A stretch of 64,000 nt of DNA from Bodo saltans (lineage: Eukaryota; Euglenozoa; Kinetoplastea; Eubodonida; Bodonidae). How positions within the stretch are numbered: position 1 is the stretch's first letter; each line of letters opens with the position of its first letter. Made by a program: the position numbers and the translations under genes. Shown here in pieces: positions 1 through 8,282 of the stretch. Under the pieces are notes generated by a model, which was not told the DNA's origin, made no database searches, and saw nothing but the letters and a program-made list of their open reading frames with translations. Where the stretch lies: assembly GCA_001460835.1 (NCBI GenBank), contig CYKH01000903.1, forward strand, positions 12,149 through 76,148, given 5' to 3'.

Positions 1-1085
1 CGCACGACGGGTACGAGGTGAAGACGATCGGGGACAGCTTCATGGTTGCGTTCAAGCACGCGCGCGACGCTGCGGACTTCGGGCTTGCGATCCAGACGCT
101 GCTGTTCGGGACTGCGTGGAGCCCCGAGATCGACGACGTGTACGTTGCGCTTGCGCAGGAGGCGCACGAGGAGATGCTGCTGAACGAGGACCCGAAGAAG
201 GCTGCGGAGCGGCGTGCGCGTGAGGGCGGCGCTGCGATGCACCAGTGGGAGGACGAGGTGAACTACCCGCTGAACTGGAACGGGATCCGCGTGCGCGTTG
301 GGATGCACTGGGGCGTTGGGAGCGTGAAGTTCGATCCTGTGTCGCAGGGCTACGACTACTACGGGACGCTTGTGAACACCGCTGCGCGCGTGGAGGGCGT
401 TGGGAACGGCGGGCAGGTGCTTGCGACGAAGGACATGTACGCGCAGCTGGAGGAGGAGGGCTTCGACTTCGGCGCGGTGGACCTGAAGCCGATGGGGCCG
501 CAGCCGCTGCGCGGGCTGGACCAGCCGGTGCCGCTGTTCCAGCTGTGCCCTCTTGAACTGCGTGGCCGTGAGTTTGCCGCGCTGCGTCTTGATGTGGAGA
601 ACGACTTGGACGACTCGACGACGGCGTCGACGACGCGCGGTGATGGAACGGACACCAACCACTCGGGTGTTGAGGAGACGCCTGAGCTGATGCTTGCGCG
701 GCTGCTGAAGCGGCAGAAGGACAGCGGACCGATGATGGAGTACCTGCTGCGCGTGGTGCAGTTTATGGAGACGTTGCTGCGGACAAGTCCACTATCTTGG
801 CGCAAGGAGACGGTAAAGACACTGCTGAAGAAGTGGCACGTGCACGCCCGGAAGCCGCGCGAGAAGGAGGCGGCCGAGATGACTCTCACCTACGACCTGA
901 CTGCGCTTGTTGCGCGTGCCGGCCTTGCTGCGGAGGAGGCGCGGCGTGCGGGGACCACGAAGAGCGCGGGAACGCGCACTGATGCGAATTCCTCTGTTGG
1001 TCGTCGACTATTCCACAAGCGCAGCTCTGTGAGTGTCGTCAGTATTATTCCGGATGAGACTGATGCAGTGGCTTCGACGAGATGA
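1..1085 (+). CDS. Receptor-type adenylate cyclase, 3' part (5' end outside window)
   Basis: This is the C-terminal part of a class III adenylate cyclase, which makes cAMP from ATP at the plasma or flagellar membrane. The reading frame is open from base 3, so the gene starts upstream of the window. Visible cyclase marks are the metal-binding Asp in VKTIGDSFMVAF, the strand GIRVRVGMHWG, the NTAARVE segment with the transition-state Asn and Arg, and the terminal LRGLDQPVPLFQL. The long insert between the metal motif and GIRVRVG is typical of kinetoplastid receptor cyclases. The extracellular ligand domain and membrane helix are not in the window. The tail after about base 545 is Ser/Thr/Lys-rich and not recognisable. 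Third codon positions are almost all G/C up to about base 545 and mixed afterwards, a sharp change inside one gene. Confidence 0.93.
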   Translation, partial: HDGYEVKTIGDSFMVAFKHARDAADFGLAIQTLLFGTAWSPEIDDVYVALAQEAHEEMLLNEDPKKAAERRAREGGAAMHQWEDEVNYPLNWNGIRVRVGMHWGVGSVKFDPVSQGYDYYGTLVNTAARVEGVGNGGQVLATKDMYAQLEEEGFDFGAVDLKPMGPQPLRGLDQPVPLFQLCPLELRGREFAALRLDVENDLDDSTTASTTRGDGTDTNHSGVEETPELMLARLLKRQKDSGPMMEYLLRVVQFMETLLRTSPLSWRKETVKTLLKKWHVHARKPREKEAAEMTLTYDLTALVARAGLAAEEARRAGTTKSAGTRTDANSSVGRRLFHKRSSVSVVSIIPDETDAVASTR

Positions 1086-1293
1086 GGAAGACGATATGAC
1101 AAGCTTATTTTTTTTGCTCCCCGATTGATTTTGAAGTTGTTTACGGTTTGTGTTTTATACGCATACTTTTTTTTCCCTTTACAATGACAGTTTGAGAAAC
1201 TTGAGCAAGGGTTTCTTTTGTTTTCTTGGTTTGCTTTGTTGATTTTTTTTGCTGCATCAATTTTAGCGATTGCGCTTGTTTTTGTTTTTTTAG

Positions 1294-1875
1294 ATCTGTT
1301 GTGCTGCACTTACTACCCACCCCTCGCACTATACACACTGCGATTGTTTATGTATCCCCCCTTTCGACGCTTCAGAGATTATCGTGTGAGGAGTGATAGC
1401 CTCTTGCAATGAATGAGCGATCACTTTCAATGAGCAAAGAAAGGGTGATCACACGTAGCTGACGCGTTCCTTTGGCCTGGTGTCTCCTCACTATGAAAAT
1501 GAAGTCAATACAACAATGCACTATCGACAATGTTCGTGTGTGCTGCAACGTGATGCATCTAGAAAACTGCCTTGGAATCTTGTTACATCTGTTGTGCTGC
1601 ACTTACTACCCACCCCTCGCACTATACACACTGCGATTGTTTATGTATCCCCCCTTTCGACGCTTAAGAGATTATCGTGTGAGGAGTGATAGCCTCTTGC
1701 AATGAATGAGCGATCACTTTTAATGAGCAAAGAAAGGGTGATCACACGTAGCTGACGCGTTCCTTTGGCCTGGTGTCTCCTCACTATGAAAATGAAGTCA
1801 ATACAACAATGCACAATCGACAATGTTCGTGTGTGCTGCAACGTGATGCATCTAGAAAACTGCCTTGGAATCTTG
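1294..1875. repeat. Direct tandem repeat, 2 x 289 bp
   Basis: Two copies, 1294-1582 and 1587-1875, lie 293 bp apart and differ at only about three bases (for example cttcagag against cttaagag). The unit starts near atctgttgtgctgcac and ends ctgccttggaatcttg. No convincing coding sequence, RNA gene or transposon end is visible. It fills the space between the cyclase and the truncated twin-CX9C gene. Near-identity means a recent duplication or an assembly artefact. Confidence 0.9.
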
Positions 1876-1935
1876 CTTCTGGTTGTGATTTTATTGACGG
1901 TCTTATTGCATGCTTTTGATTTTTTTTGATTTGAG

Positions 1936-2116
1936 AAGGCCCACCGAGCCTGCCCAGGCACAGGCGGCTGCCCAGCAGTACGGCGAGGGTGCGTGCGGTT
2001 CTCAGATCAAGAGCTACGCCAAGTGCATGGAGGTCAACGGTAACAATTCCCAGCAGTGCAACTGGGCCTGGGACATGTTCCAGCAGTGCCAGCAGGACAC
2101 CCAGGGCAAGGCGTAA
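1936..2116 (+). pseudogene. Truncated twin-CX9C (CHCHD2/CHCHD10-like) gene, 3' end only
   Basis: The peptide ACGSQIKSYAKC followed by CNWAWDMFQQC gives two C-x9-C motifs, the coiled-coil-helix-coiled-coil-helix fold of small intermembrane-space proteins imported by Mia40. Placement and spacing resemble the C-terminus of CHCHD2/CHCHD10/Mix17. The GC-rich, codon-biased stretch begins abruptly at about 1936, right after a T-rich tract ending in AG (1934-1935), and the N-terminal half of such proteins is missing. An in-frame ATG exists at 1910, but it lies inside the pyrimidine tract and would add a non-family peptide. If the AG is used for trans-splicing, the first ATG is 2027, inside the fold. 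I read it as a 5'-truncated copy placed behind the tandem repeat; a short functional gene from 1910 is possible. Confidence 0.55.
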
Positions 2117-2324
2117 GCACAACAAAACTGCGAAGAAAGCACTAGGAGAATTCATGGAGAGAGGTGCGCAGCTTCTTATTGATGTTTGTATCACAAACGG
2201 GTATTATTGATGCGTCGGGGGGCTTCACTGTAAGTCATGTGTGAAGATATTGGAAAAGAATGCTTGGACATTATTGTCTTTTGTGTTTCATTAGCGAGCT
2301 CACTATCGCAAAACTTTTTGATTC

Positions 2325-2352
2325 GCTTGTATTTTTTTGTGTGCTCCTTTAG
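2325..2352 (+). promoter_or_regulatory. Likely spliced-leader acceptor for the FHA-kinase gene
   Basis: A T/C-rich tract ends with AG at 2351-2352, 18 bases before the ATG at 2370. This arrangement decides the start: in-frame TTG codons upstream lie within or before the tract. Confidence 0.6.
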
Positions 2353-2369
2353 GGTATCGAGTCCTTTTC

Positions 2370-4577
2370 ATGTGGGGTCAACTGGAGCTTCTTATTGCGG
2401 TGACGGCACCAACGTCAGACAACAACGCACCACCAATCATTCCCTTTCCTCAGTCAAAGCCTCATATTACCATCGGCCGCCGTCCAGGTGCCGACGTGAT
2501 GATCTCCAATCCGTGCATTAGCGCAACACATTGCGTGATATCCAAGTCTCAATTAAAGTGCACAATGGAGTACCGCCCTCGGTGCACGGATGATGCAGCA
2601 GCCCCGGCGGTGACATCGTTGGCCCTGCACCATGTCACGGTGTGGGAATACACGTTGGCAGATATGAGCACCAATGGCTGCTTTGTGAATGGGACGCTGG
2701 TGGGCAAGGGGAGGGTCTGCACGCTGCGGGATGGGGATGAAGTTCAGCTTGTGCGTGCGGCCCCTGAGAAGTCCAACAAATACAATTTGGTGTACCTTTT
2801 TAGAGCGGACGCTGAGGAAATAGCTCCGGTACAGCCTTCAGAGGTGGCCGTGCCGGTTGTGATGGCCGAAGACATTGAGGTTGAGATCATCCAACACCGC
2901 ATTCTTTCTCAGAGAGGGTCACCAGCTGATGATGAAGAGCGCCATGAGGGTCCTTCTGTCTCTGTAGCGCTGCTAGAGCAGCACGTCGCGGAAGACATTG
3001 CAGTAGGCAGTGATGCATTATTGGCGGAGGAGGAACACAATGCTTCACAGAGCCCTCAACTCCCTCCGAACACCGAGGACCACTTCACACTCCTGGGCTT
3101 CGGTCGAGAGTCAACAATGGAGGCATTGCGTAAGCGACACGATGGTGTTGTGGACACTTACTACGCACTAGACCGTACCATACCCTTAGGACAAGGGAGC
3201 TTCGCTGCTGTGTACTCCGCCACGATCCTTGACCTTCCTGCCAATAAGGCTGTTTGCGTTGTGCGTGCACTGGGGAAGGCGCTGCCAAATTACACCGACG
3301 ATGAGACACCAGAAAACATTTTTGTGCGATTAGTCGGCCACAAGTTTGCCGTCAAGGTAATCAAGAAGAGCCGCTTCCTCGGTCCTGCTGACTCGCAGGA
3401 GGACCCCCTGTCGATGCCGCAGGACCAGCGTGAGATTATCGAGAAAATTCTAGATAGGACTGCTGAAGGATCTGTCCTCACTTCTCAAGAGAAGAAAGTG
3501 CTCTTCTTGCAACTGACAGCGGAGAATAAAAAGCAAGTGGAACGAGAGCTGAAGAACCGCCAACGGCAGCAACGAGAAATCGACATTCTCGTTTCCGTAC
3601 GACATCCTAACATCATTGGGCTGTTCGAACTCTTTGACTCCCCCACGCAGCTGTCGTTCGTGATGGAGCGTTGCGATGGAGGCGAGCTATTTCCGTTGGT
3701 GCAGATGTACGGTGCTCTTCCTGAGTTCTTCGTCAAGATGATTGTGTACCAAGTGCTTTTGGGCGTGCAGTACTTGCATCAAATTGGTATTGCCCATCGC
3801 GACTTGAAGTTGGAGAATGTTCTGCTGGCTCGACCGACGTCTGTGACGACGCTTTGTCAGTTGCAGCGCGATGCGGCAATCCATCAACGCTCCCCCCAGC
3901 AACCACTTACTGGTCCCGCATCTATGCAAGCACCACCGAAGCGAGATCGACATGGTGTTCAGGTGTCGACGGTTGTCAGCGGCGATGCAGCGCGTGATAT
4001 TCGTGAGTGGTACCACAGCAGCGTTCTCGTACATCCCTGCTGGTGGCCAGACGTAAAGATCTCTGATTTTGGACTGAGCCGCGCGATGGACGCGTCGCTT
4101 GGAGGGGGTGATGGTGTCAGCAGCATTTCCCATGCAATGTCCACTATGTGCGGCACACCGCTGTACGCTGCTCCTGAGGTGACAATACCATCGCTTCGGA
4201 TATCCGCCGGAGGGTACACTGAGGCCGTCGATCTTTTTTCCGTTGGGGTCCTATGCTTCGCAATGTTGTGCGGTCGGCCGCCGTTCCCCAACGTACGTGA
4301 TGCTCAAGGTCGATCCCAAAAGGGTCGACTCGACTACCTTGCACCTTTGACGTGGGAGCGCCGACAAAACAACGAGAACCTACCAAAGGGCGACGGAGGC
4401 GCTGTCGATTTCAGACAAGTGCCGTTTGTTCGTGTGTCCCCAGAAGGACGGGACTTCACTGCAAAGCTCTTACGTTTGCGCCCAGCTGAGAGAATGTCCG
4501 CAGCGGAGGCGCTCAATCATCCGTGGCTGCGTGACTGTCAAGCGATGACTCGACCACCGATGCCTCCATCCTCGTAG
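2370..4577 (+). CDS. FHA-domain serine/threonine protein kinase (Chk2/Rad53-like layout)
   Basis: The 735-aa protein has an N-terminal FHA phosphothreonine-binding domain (about residues 30-145; GRRPGAD near 36, S-TH near 52, STNGCFVNG near 100) and a C-terminal kinase domain (about 265-720). Kinase marks are GQGSF (274-278), the FAVK lysine (about 329), HRDLKLEN (476-483), DFG (566-568) and APE (601-603), so it should be active. Family knowledge: FHA plus CAMK-type kinase is the layout of the DNA-damage kinases Chk2/Rad53, with FHA docking on phosphorylated partners. The kinase carries long inserts, one between the glycine loop and the catalytic Lys, one before helix C and about 70 residues between HRDLKLEN and DFG. 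Chk2 orthology is inference; other FHA-kinases exist in kinetoplastids. Confidence 0.9.
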   Translation: MWGQLELLIAVTAPTSDNNAPPIIPFPQSKPHITIGRRPGADVMISNPCISATHCVISKSQLKCTMEYRPRCTDDAAAPAVTSLALHHVTVWEYTLADMSTNGCFVNGTLVGKGRVCTLRDGDEVQLVRAAPEKSNKYNLVYLFRADAEEIAPVQPSEVAVPVVMAEDIEVEIIQHRILSQRGSPADDEERHEGPSVSVALLEQHVAEDIAVGSDALLAEEEHNASQSPQLPPNTEDHFTLLGFGRESTMEALRKRHDGVVDTYYALDRTIPLGQGSFAAVYSATILDLPANKAVCVVRALGKALPNYTDDETPENIFVRLVGHKFAVKVIKKSRFLGPADSQEDPLSMPQDQREIIEKILDRTAEGSVLTSQEKKVLFLQLTAENKKQVERELKNRQRQQREIDILVSVRHPNIIGLFELFDSPTQLSFVMERCDGGELFPLVQMYGALPEFFVKMIVYQVLLGVQYLHQIGIAHRDLKLENVLLARPTSVTTLCQLQRDAAIHQRSPQQPLTGPASMQAPPKRDRHGVQVSTVVSGDAARDIREWYHSSVLVHPCWWPDVKISDFGLSRAMDASLGGGDGVSSISHAMSTMCGTPLYAAPEVTIPSLRISAGGYTEAVDLFSVGVLCFAMLCGRPPFPNVRDAQGRSQKGRLDYLAPLTWERRQNNENLPKGDGGAVDFRQVPFVRVSPEGRDFTAKLLRLRPAERMSAAEALNHPWLRDCQAMTRPPMPPSS

Positions 4578-4680
4578 TGAGTAGGATGTCGTTTTATTGC
4601 TTGTTGTTAGAAATCAACCCTTGACCCCCTTGATAGAAATGCCTTCAACCAGTTCACATTGTTGGTGTGAGTGAAATGTT

Positions 4681-4710
4681 TGTTTGTTGGTTGTCTTCTT
4701 TTTGTTCTAG
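4681..4710 (+). promoter_or_regulatory. Likely spliced-leader acceptor
   Basis: The stretch runs almost entirely in T/G/C and ends ttcttttt gttctAG with the AG at 4709-4710, 71 bases before the ATG at 4782. Confidence 0.6.
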
Positions 4711-4781
4711 TACAAACATCATCAGTTAGCGGGCTCTGGGCAATCATTGCCTCTCATCAAGTCGTCGTGGCTTTTTCGCTG

Positions 4782-6437
4782 ATGTCATCAGAGGAGCTCG
4801 TCAAGACTCTCCCATCTGCCACACTATGGTTTCATGCTGTTGACGATGAACGCATTCAGCAGTTACGGCTGCAAGGCGGTTGCCCTATTTCATGGCACCA
4901 GCAGAGACTGGACGCGCTCGTCACGACACCGCAAGGGTTGGTGTACTATGGCACCATCTCATCACCTGGAGGGGAGGCAACTCCTATGCGCCTTGGGGCT
5001 ATCGGCGCACGCTCGATGCTCAACTTAAATGCCCTCGGGTCTCACCCTTTGGGGCTGGCATCGTTCGGCAGCCTTGTCTGCACGTTATCGAACCCCTCCG
5101 TGGTGGTGGATTTATCGATTCCTGGCCGCGACGTGATCTTCCCACTTGTTGATGTGGCAGACGTGTCCATGATGAACGCCATGAAGATTCTGCATATTGA
5201 TGCCGTACGACAAATGCAGACAGCGCCACTTGACCACCTGTTGTTCACTTTCTGCACGAATGAAGGAGTGCTTGCCGCCAAGGTGTTTCACTACCCATCC
5301 CTTGTTCGATACCTTGACAGCCTGAGGGCGAACCCTAACCCTCAAACGGTGCGACAGCCTGAGTCGCAGCTCATAGTGTTGCATAGATCCGACGAGGAGC
5401 CCATCAATGACTTTTCGATGACGATCATGCACCCTGATCGTAATGCAGTTGCGATGGTGATGTGCTTTGATGCACCTCATATCGACGTCGCCCGTGTACG
5501 CTTGACTTCCAGTGGCACTCGCTTGGACGCTGGTACGATGGTGCTGCAGAGGATTCAAACAGGAGCAGGAGCACCGCTACGTGATCCACTAACACGGATA
5601 GAAAACTTCTTTACGTATGTTGCAGCAGCTGGACGGTATGTGCTGGCGACGGGAGATAACGATCGGATGATTGCAGTGTTCGAGAGCAACTGGGCAGAAA
5701 TGTTGAAACTGCCAACCGTACGTGATGACGACGAGAGTCGTCTCGTGTTGAGACATATTGTCCGCACCACGGAGATTCCCTACAAGGTTGTGCACGTGGC
5801 GGGCAACTGCTTTCTTGTGGCCTGCCAGCGTGTGGTGTATTGCGTAGAGGCCACCACTGGGGCTTCTGTTTCCATTCCACTCCCGAAAGATGTTGTAGGT
5901 TCGATTTGCGGGATGGCGACTCACGAGGATGGTGTAGCATACGTTGCTGTGACGCATGCGACTGCACAGACTCAAGTGCAGAGACGACGTTTTCTTCGGT
6001 TGAACGTGTCGGCTCGGCCTCAAATCACGCTGAGCGGCCTCTCACAGGACATTGAGTTTTGGAATGAGTGGGGTGATCGTGTGCCTGCTTCTGTGAATCC
6101 GTTGGAGCAGGCGTCGCTTGACAACTTTTCTCTCCATTCTCAAGCAAGTCAATGGTTGCGCACTGCTGAACTCAGCATGGCCCAGCGTGACGTGTTTGCG
6201 TTGTCTGCTCTCCATCGGTGCCACCAGGAGCACGTCATGGAGGAGCGGGGAGGGGGCACACCGCAGTATCCGTTCGTGCCAACAGATGACGATGATGAGG
6301 TGCCAATACGACCGATGATTTGTAGGTACTGCAGGATGGATCAGCAAACAGTGCCGTATTTTTGGTGTGCCGTTTGTGGTGAAGTGCTTTGCACTGTTTG
6401 TGTTAGCAAGCCACGGGTCACTGAGTCTTTGGAGTGA
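4782..6437 (+). CDS. Unknown protein with C-terminal Cys-rich zinc motif
   Basis: The 551-aa protein is not recognised. Most of it is a soluble mix of short strands that could form a beta-propeller, but no repeat signature is clear. The C-terminus has six cysteines (514, 517, 529, 532, 537, 540) spaced C-x2-C-x11-C-x2-C-x4-C-x2-C, suggesting a treble-clef finger related to FYVE or RING. The final Cys pair of a full FYVE domain is absent because the protein ends about 10 residues later. The ATG at 4782 was chosen because it is the first after the AG at 4710; in-frame non-ATG codons upstream would add an untranslated-looking hydrophobic leader. Membrane-trafficking or ubiquitin roles are only guesses from the finger. 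Confidence 0.8.
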   Translation: MSSEELVKTLPSATLWFHAVDDERIQQLRLQGGCPISWHQQRLDALVTTPQGLVYYGTISSPGGEATPMRLGAIGARSMLNLNALGSHPLGLASFGSLVCTLSNPSVVVDLSIPGRDVIFPLVDVADVSMMNAMKILHIDAVRQMQTAPLDHLLFTFCTNEGVLAAKVFHYPSLVRYLDSLRANPNPQTVRQPESQLIVLHRSDEEPINDFSMTIMHPDRNAVAMVMCFDAPHIDVARVRLTSSGTRLDAGTMVLQRIQTGAGAPLRDPLTRIENFFTYVAAAGRYVLATGDNDRMIAVFESNWAEMLKLPTVRDDDESRLVLRHIVRTTEIPYKVVHVAGNCFLVACQRVVYCVEATTGASVSIPLPKDVVGSICGMATHEDGVAYVAVTHATAQTQVQRRRFLRLNVSARPQITLSGLSQDIEFWNEWGDRVPASVNPLEQASLDNFSLHSQASQWLRTAELSMAQRDVFALSALHRCHQEHVMEERGGGTPQYPFVPTDDDDEVPIRPMICRYCRMDQQTVPYFWCAVCGEVLCTVCVSKPRVTESLE

Positions 6438-6653
6438 GTTTCGATTCGATCTTATTTCTTCTGTGCCATGACACTTTGCATTTCTCCGTTGAGGAGGATT
6501 GATTGATTGTGGATTGCGCCGATGCGTTGCATTCCTTTTTTCGCTGGTTATGTTTATCATATGCATTACCTTTTAATGTATTTTGTCACCCCTAAAGAAC
6601 CCACAGAAAAAAAACATTCACGCGCCGCGGCACCCAACTCCTCAAGCATCATT

Positions 6654-7829
6654 ATGGAGTCTCAGCCCGTCCATAGCACTGAGGTGCGCAAATACTTAGT
6701 CGACAAGGGTATTGCTCAGCTTTTGGAAAAGTTCATGGCGGATGTGATTGAGTCTCGTCCAGACGATGTGCTGGGGTTCCTCAAGCAATGGTCCACCGAG
6801 AAGTACGCCATGGCGGTCGGAATTGCCGATGCTGCGATCGAGAATGCACCTCCTGCTTCCGAGGCCGCTGCACCTGTAGCAATAGAAGAAAGTACTGTGG
6901 TAGATTTACGCGACCCTCTGGAAGTGGTATCGGCTGCGTGGGCAGCTCACATCCAGTCACAGCAGCAGCAACAGGCAGTGGTTGAGGGGTTCTTCCAAAT
7001 GCTGTTCTTGCAGAAGCCAATCCTCAAGAAGTCCATCTTTGAGGGCGTTGATGTAGCGGATGCTGTGCAGCGCTTGACTCCGCTGGTGGATGCTGCGTTC
7101 ACCGGCAGCCTCCGCGATGATGTTTTGATTGAGTTCTGCAAGGAGGTTGCGGTCGGAAAGGGTGTCGAGGAAAAGCACTTCGCTTCCTTCCTTACAGCCC
7201 TTCACGCCGCAGTCGCCACCAAGCTACCGACCGCTGAGCTGGAGAATGTCTCCGTCCCACTCAACAAATATCTCCGTGAGTTGGCCGCACGAGTCCAAAC
7301 TGCTCTTGTCCAAGCGGAAGAGATCGCAGCCGTAGAGTCTGGCGCGGAACCCCCAGCGAGCGCTGACGCACATGACGGCTCCGACGATGAAGACGTCCAG
7401 AAGGAGAAGAAGAGCGAGACCCGCACTGCCCAGGAGATCGTCCAGGATAGCTGGGGCAAGTTACCTTCTGCCCAACAGACGTCGGTGGTGAAGGAAACGT
7501 TCGATGACCTCTTCCGGCAGCACGTCATCTTAGCAAAAGGACCTCTCTCCGACCTCACCGTAGAAGCGTTGGTTGGTTTGGTCCTTCCGATCCTTTCCAC
7601 TGTGGCTGAGGGGAAACTGACTTCTGATGCTGCCAAGAGGACCGCCTTCGCCCAAGAAGCGGATGGTCGTGGCCTGCAGCCGAAGCACGTGGATTACCTG
7701 GTGACTGCACTTCTCCGTTCCCTATCCCGCCACTTTGGCGCCCAGTGGAAGACGTTGAATGACGCCTGGACGTTCATTCTCTCACCGGGTGCCACGGAGT
7801 TTAAGGCCGCTGCGTTTCCCTCAGCGTAG
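6654..7829 (+). CDS. RIIa/DPY-30 docking domain fused to two globin-like domains
   Basis: The 391-aa protein begins with a dimerisation/docking segment (residues 9-46: VRKYLVDKGIAQLLEKF then ESRPDDVLGFL) like those in PKA regulatory subunits, DPY-30 and many flagellar proteins. Two repeats follow, about 89-215 and 260-380, with an acidic linker between them. Each repeat starts with a helix of the type EIVQDSWGKL...VVKETFDDLF and ends in a helix pair (GLQPKHVDYLVTALLRSL, then WKTLNDAWTF), the A/B and G/H pattern of globins. At the expected proximal haem His just before GVEEKHF or GLQPKHV I see Glu, so haem binding is doubtful. An upstream in-frame ATG at 6522 would add a non-family leader; the ATG at 6654 directly precedes the docking domain. 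A flagellar location is inference from the docking domain. Confidence 0.8.
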   Translation: MESQPVHSTEVRKYLVDKGIAQLLEKFMADVIESRPDDVLGFLKQWSTEKYAMAVGIADAAIENAPPASEAAAPVAIEESTVVDLRDPLEVVSAAWAAHIQSQQQQQAVVEGFFQMLFLQKPILKKSIFEGVDVADAVQRLTPLVDAAFTGSLRDDVLIEFCKEVAVGKGVEEKHFASFLTALHAAVATKLPTAELENVSVPLNKYLRELAARVQTALVQAEEIAAVESGAEPPASADAHDGSDDEDVQKEKKSETRTAQEIVQDSWGKLPSAQQTSVVKETFDDLFRQHVILAKGPLSDLTVEALVGLVLPILSTVAEGKLTSDAAKRTAFAQEADGRGLQPKHVDYLVTALLRSLSRHFGAQWKTLNDAWTFILSPGATEFKAAAFPSA

Positions 7830-8282
7830 AAATACGTTGAAAATTGGAGAGCCGAGCCCTGAACTATGTTGTGATCCTTTTCTTCGTGTTGCACTATGAC
7901 GAGCCTATCGTACGTAACCTCACACCTTTACTTCTCCTTCGCTCCAACTTAAATGGCACGAAAGGTTTCTTCACTTGTAGCCTTACAGCCTTACACAAGT
8001 ATACTGTATTGTTAGCCTTTACAGTGCGCACCAGAAGGAAGAAGTGAACATGTGTCGAGATGGCTGGAGCACATTGTACCACGAACGTTAAAACGAAGAG
8101 AGAAGCGCCAAGAGAGACTAGTCTTGTGTATGTACACGCTGCCCAATGTTTGACCCCCTCAATCTACCAAATGATATACTTCTTCCCCCTTGACCCTACT
8201 GCGGAACCGAATCTTTCCTCAGCATGTGCTCTTTAGTGAAAAATATCTCTCTGGTTCCTGTGTTGTCTTTTTTTCTTTGTGT
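7830..8282. other. Intergenic region without recognised feature
   Basis: I find no gene, RNA or repeat here. It should hold the 3' UTR of the docking protein and the 5' UTR of the kinesin. Candidate trans-splice AGs are at 8221-8222 (after atctttcctc) and 8235-8236. An ATG at 8224 opens a 20-codon uORF that ends just at the kinesin start. Confidence 0.6.

Noticed and set aside
1910-2116. Complete 68-codon gene from ATG 1910 for the twin-CX9C protein
   Set aside because: The ATG sits inside the pyrimidine tract before an AG, and the first dozen residues do not resemble the family; I prefer a truncated copy, though a short functional gene remains possible.
4671-4781. Extra N-terminal residues for the zinc-motif protein
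   Set aside because: The extension starts at GTG and contains the splice-acceptor tract; the ATG at 4782 follows it.
4611-8160. Repeated ttgacccccttg-like motif in gaps (4621, 8151)
   Set aside because: Only two imperfect occurrences; no sign of a regulatory role.
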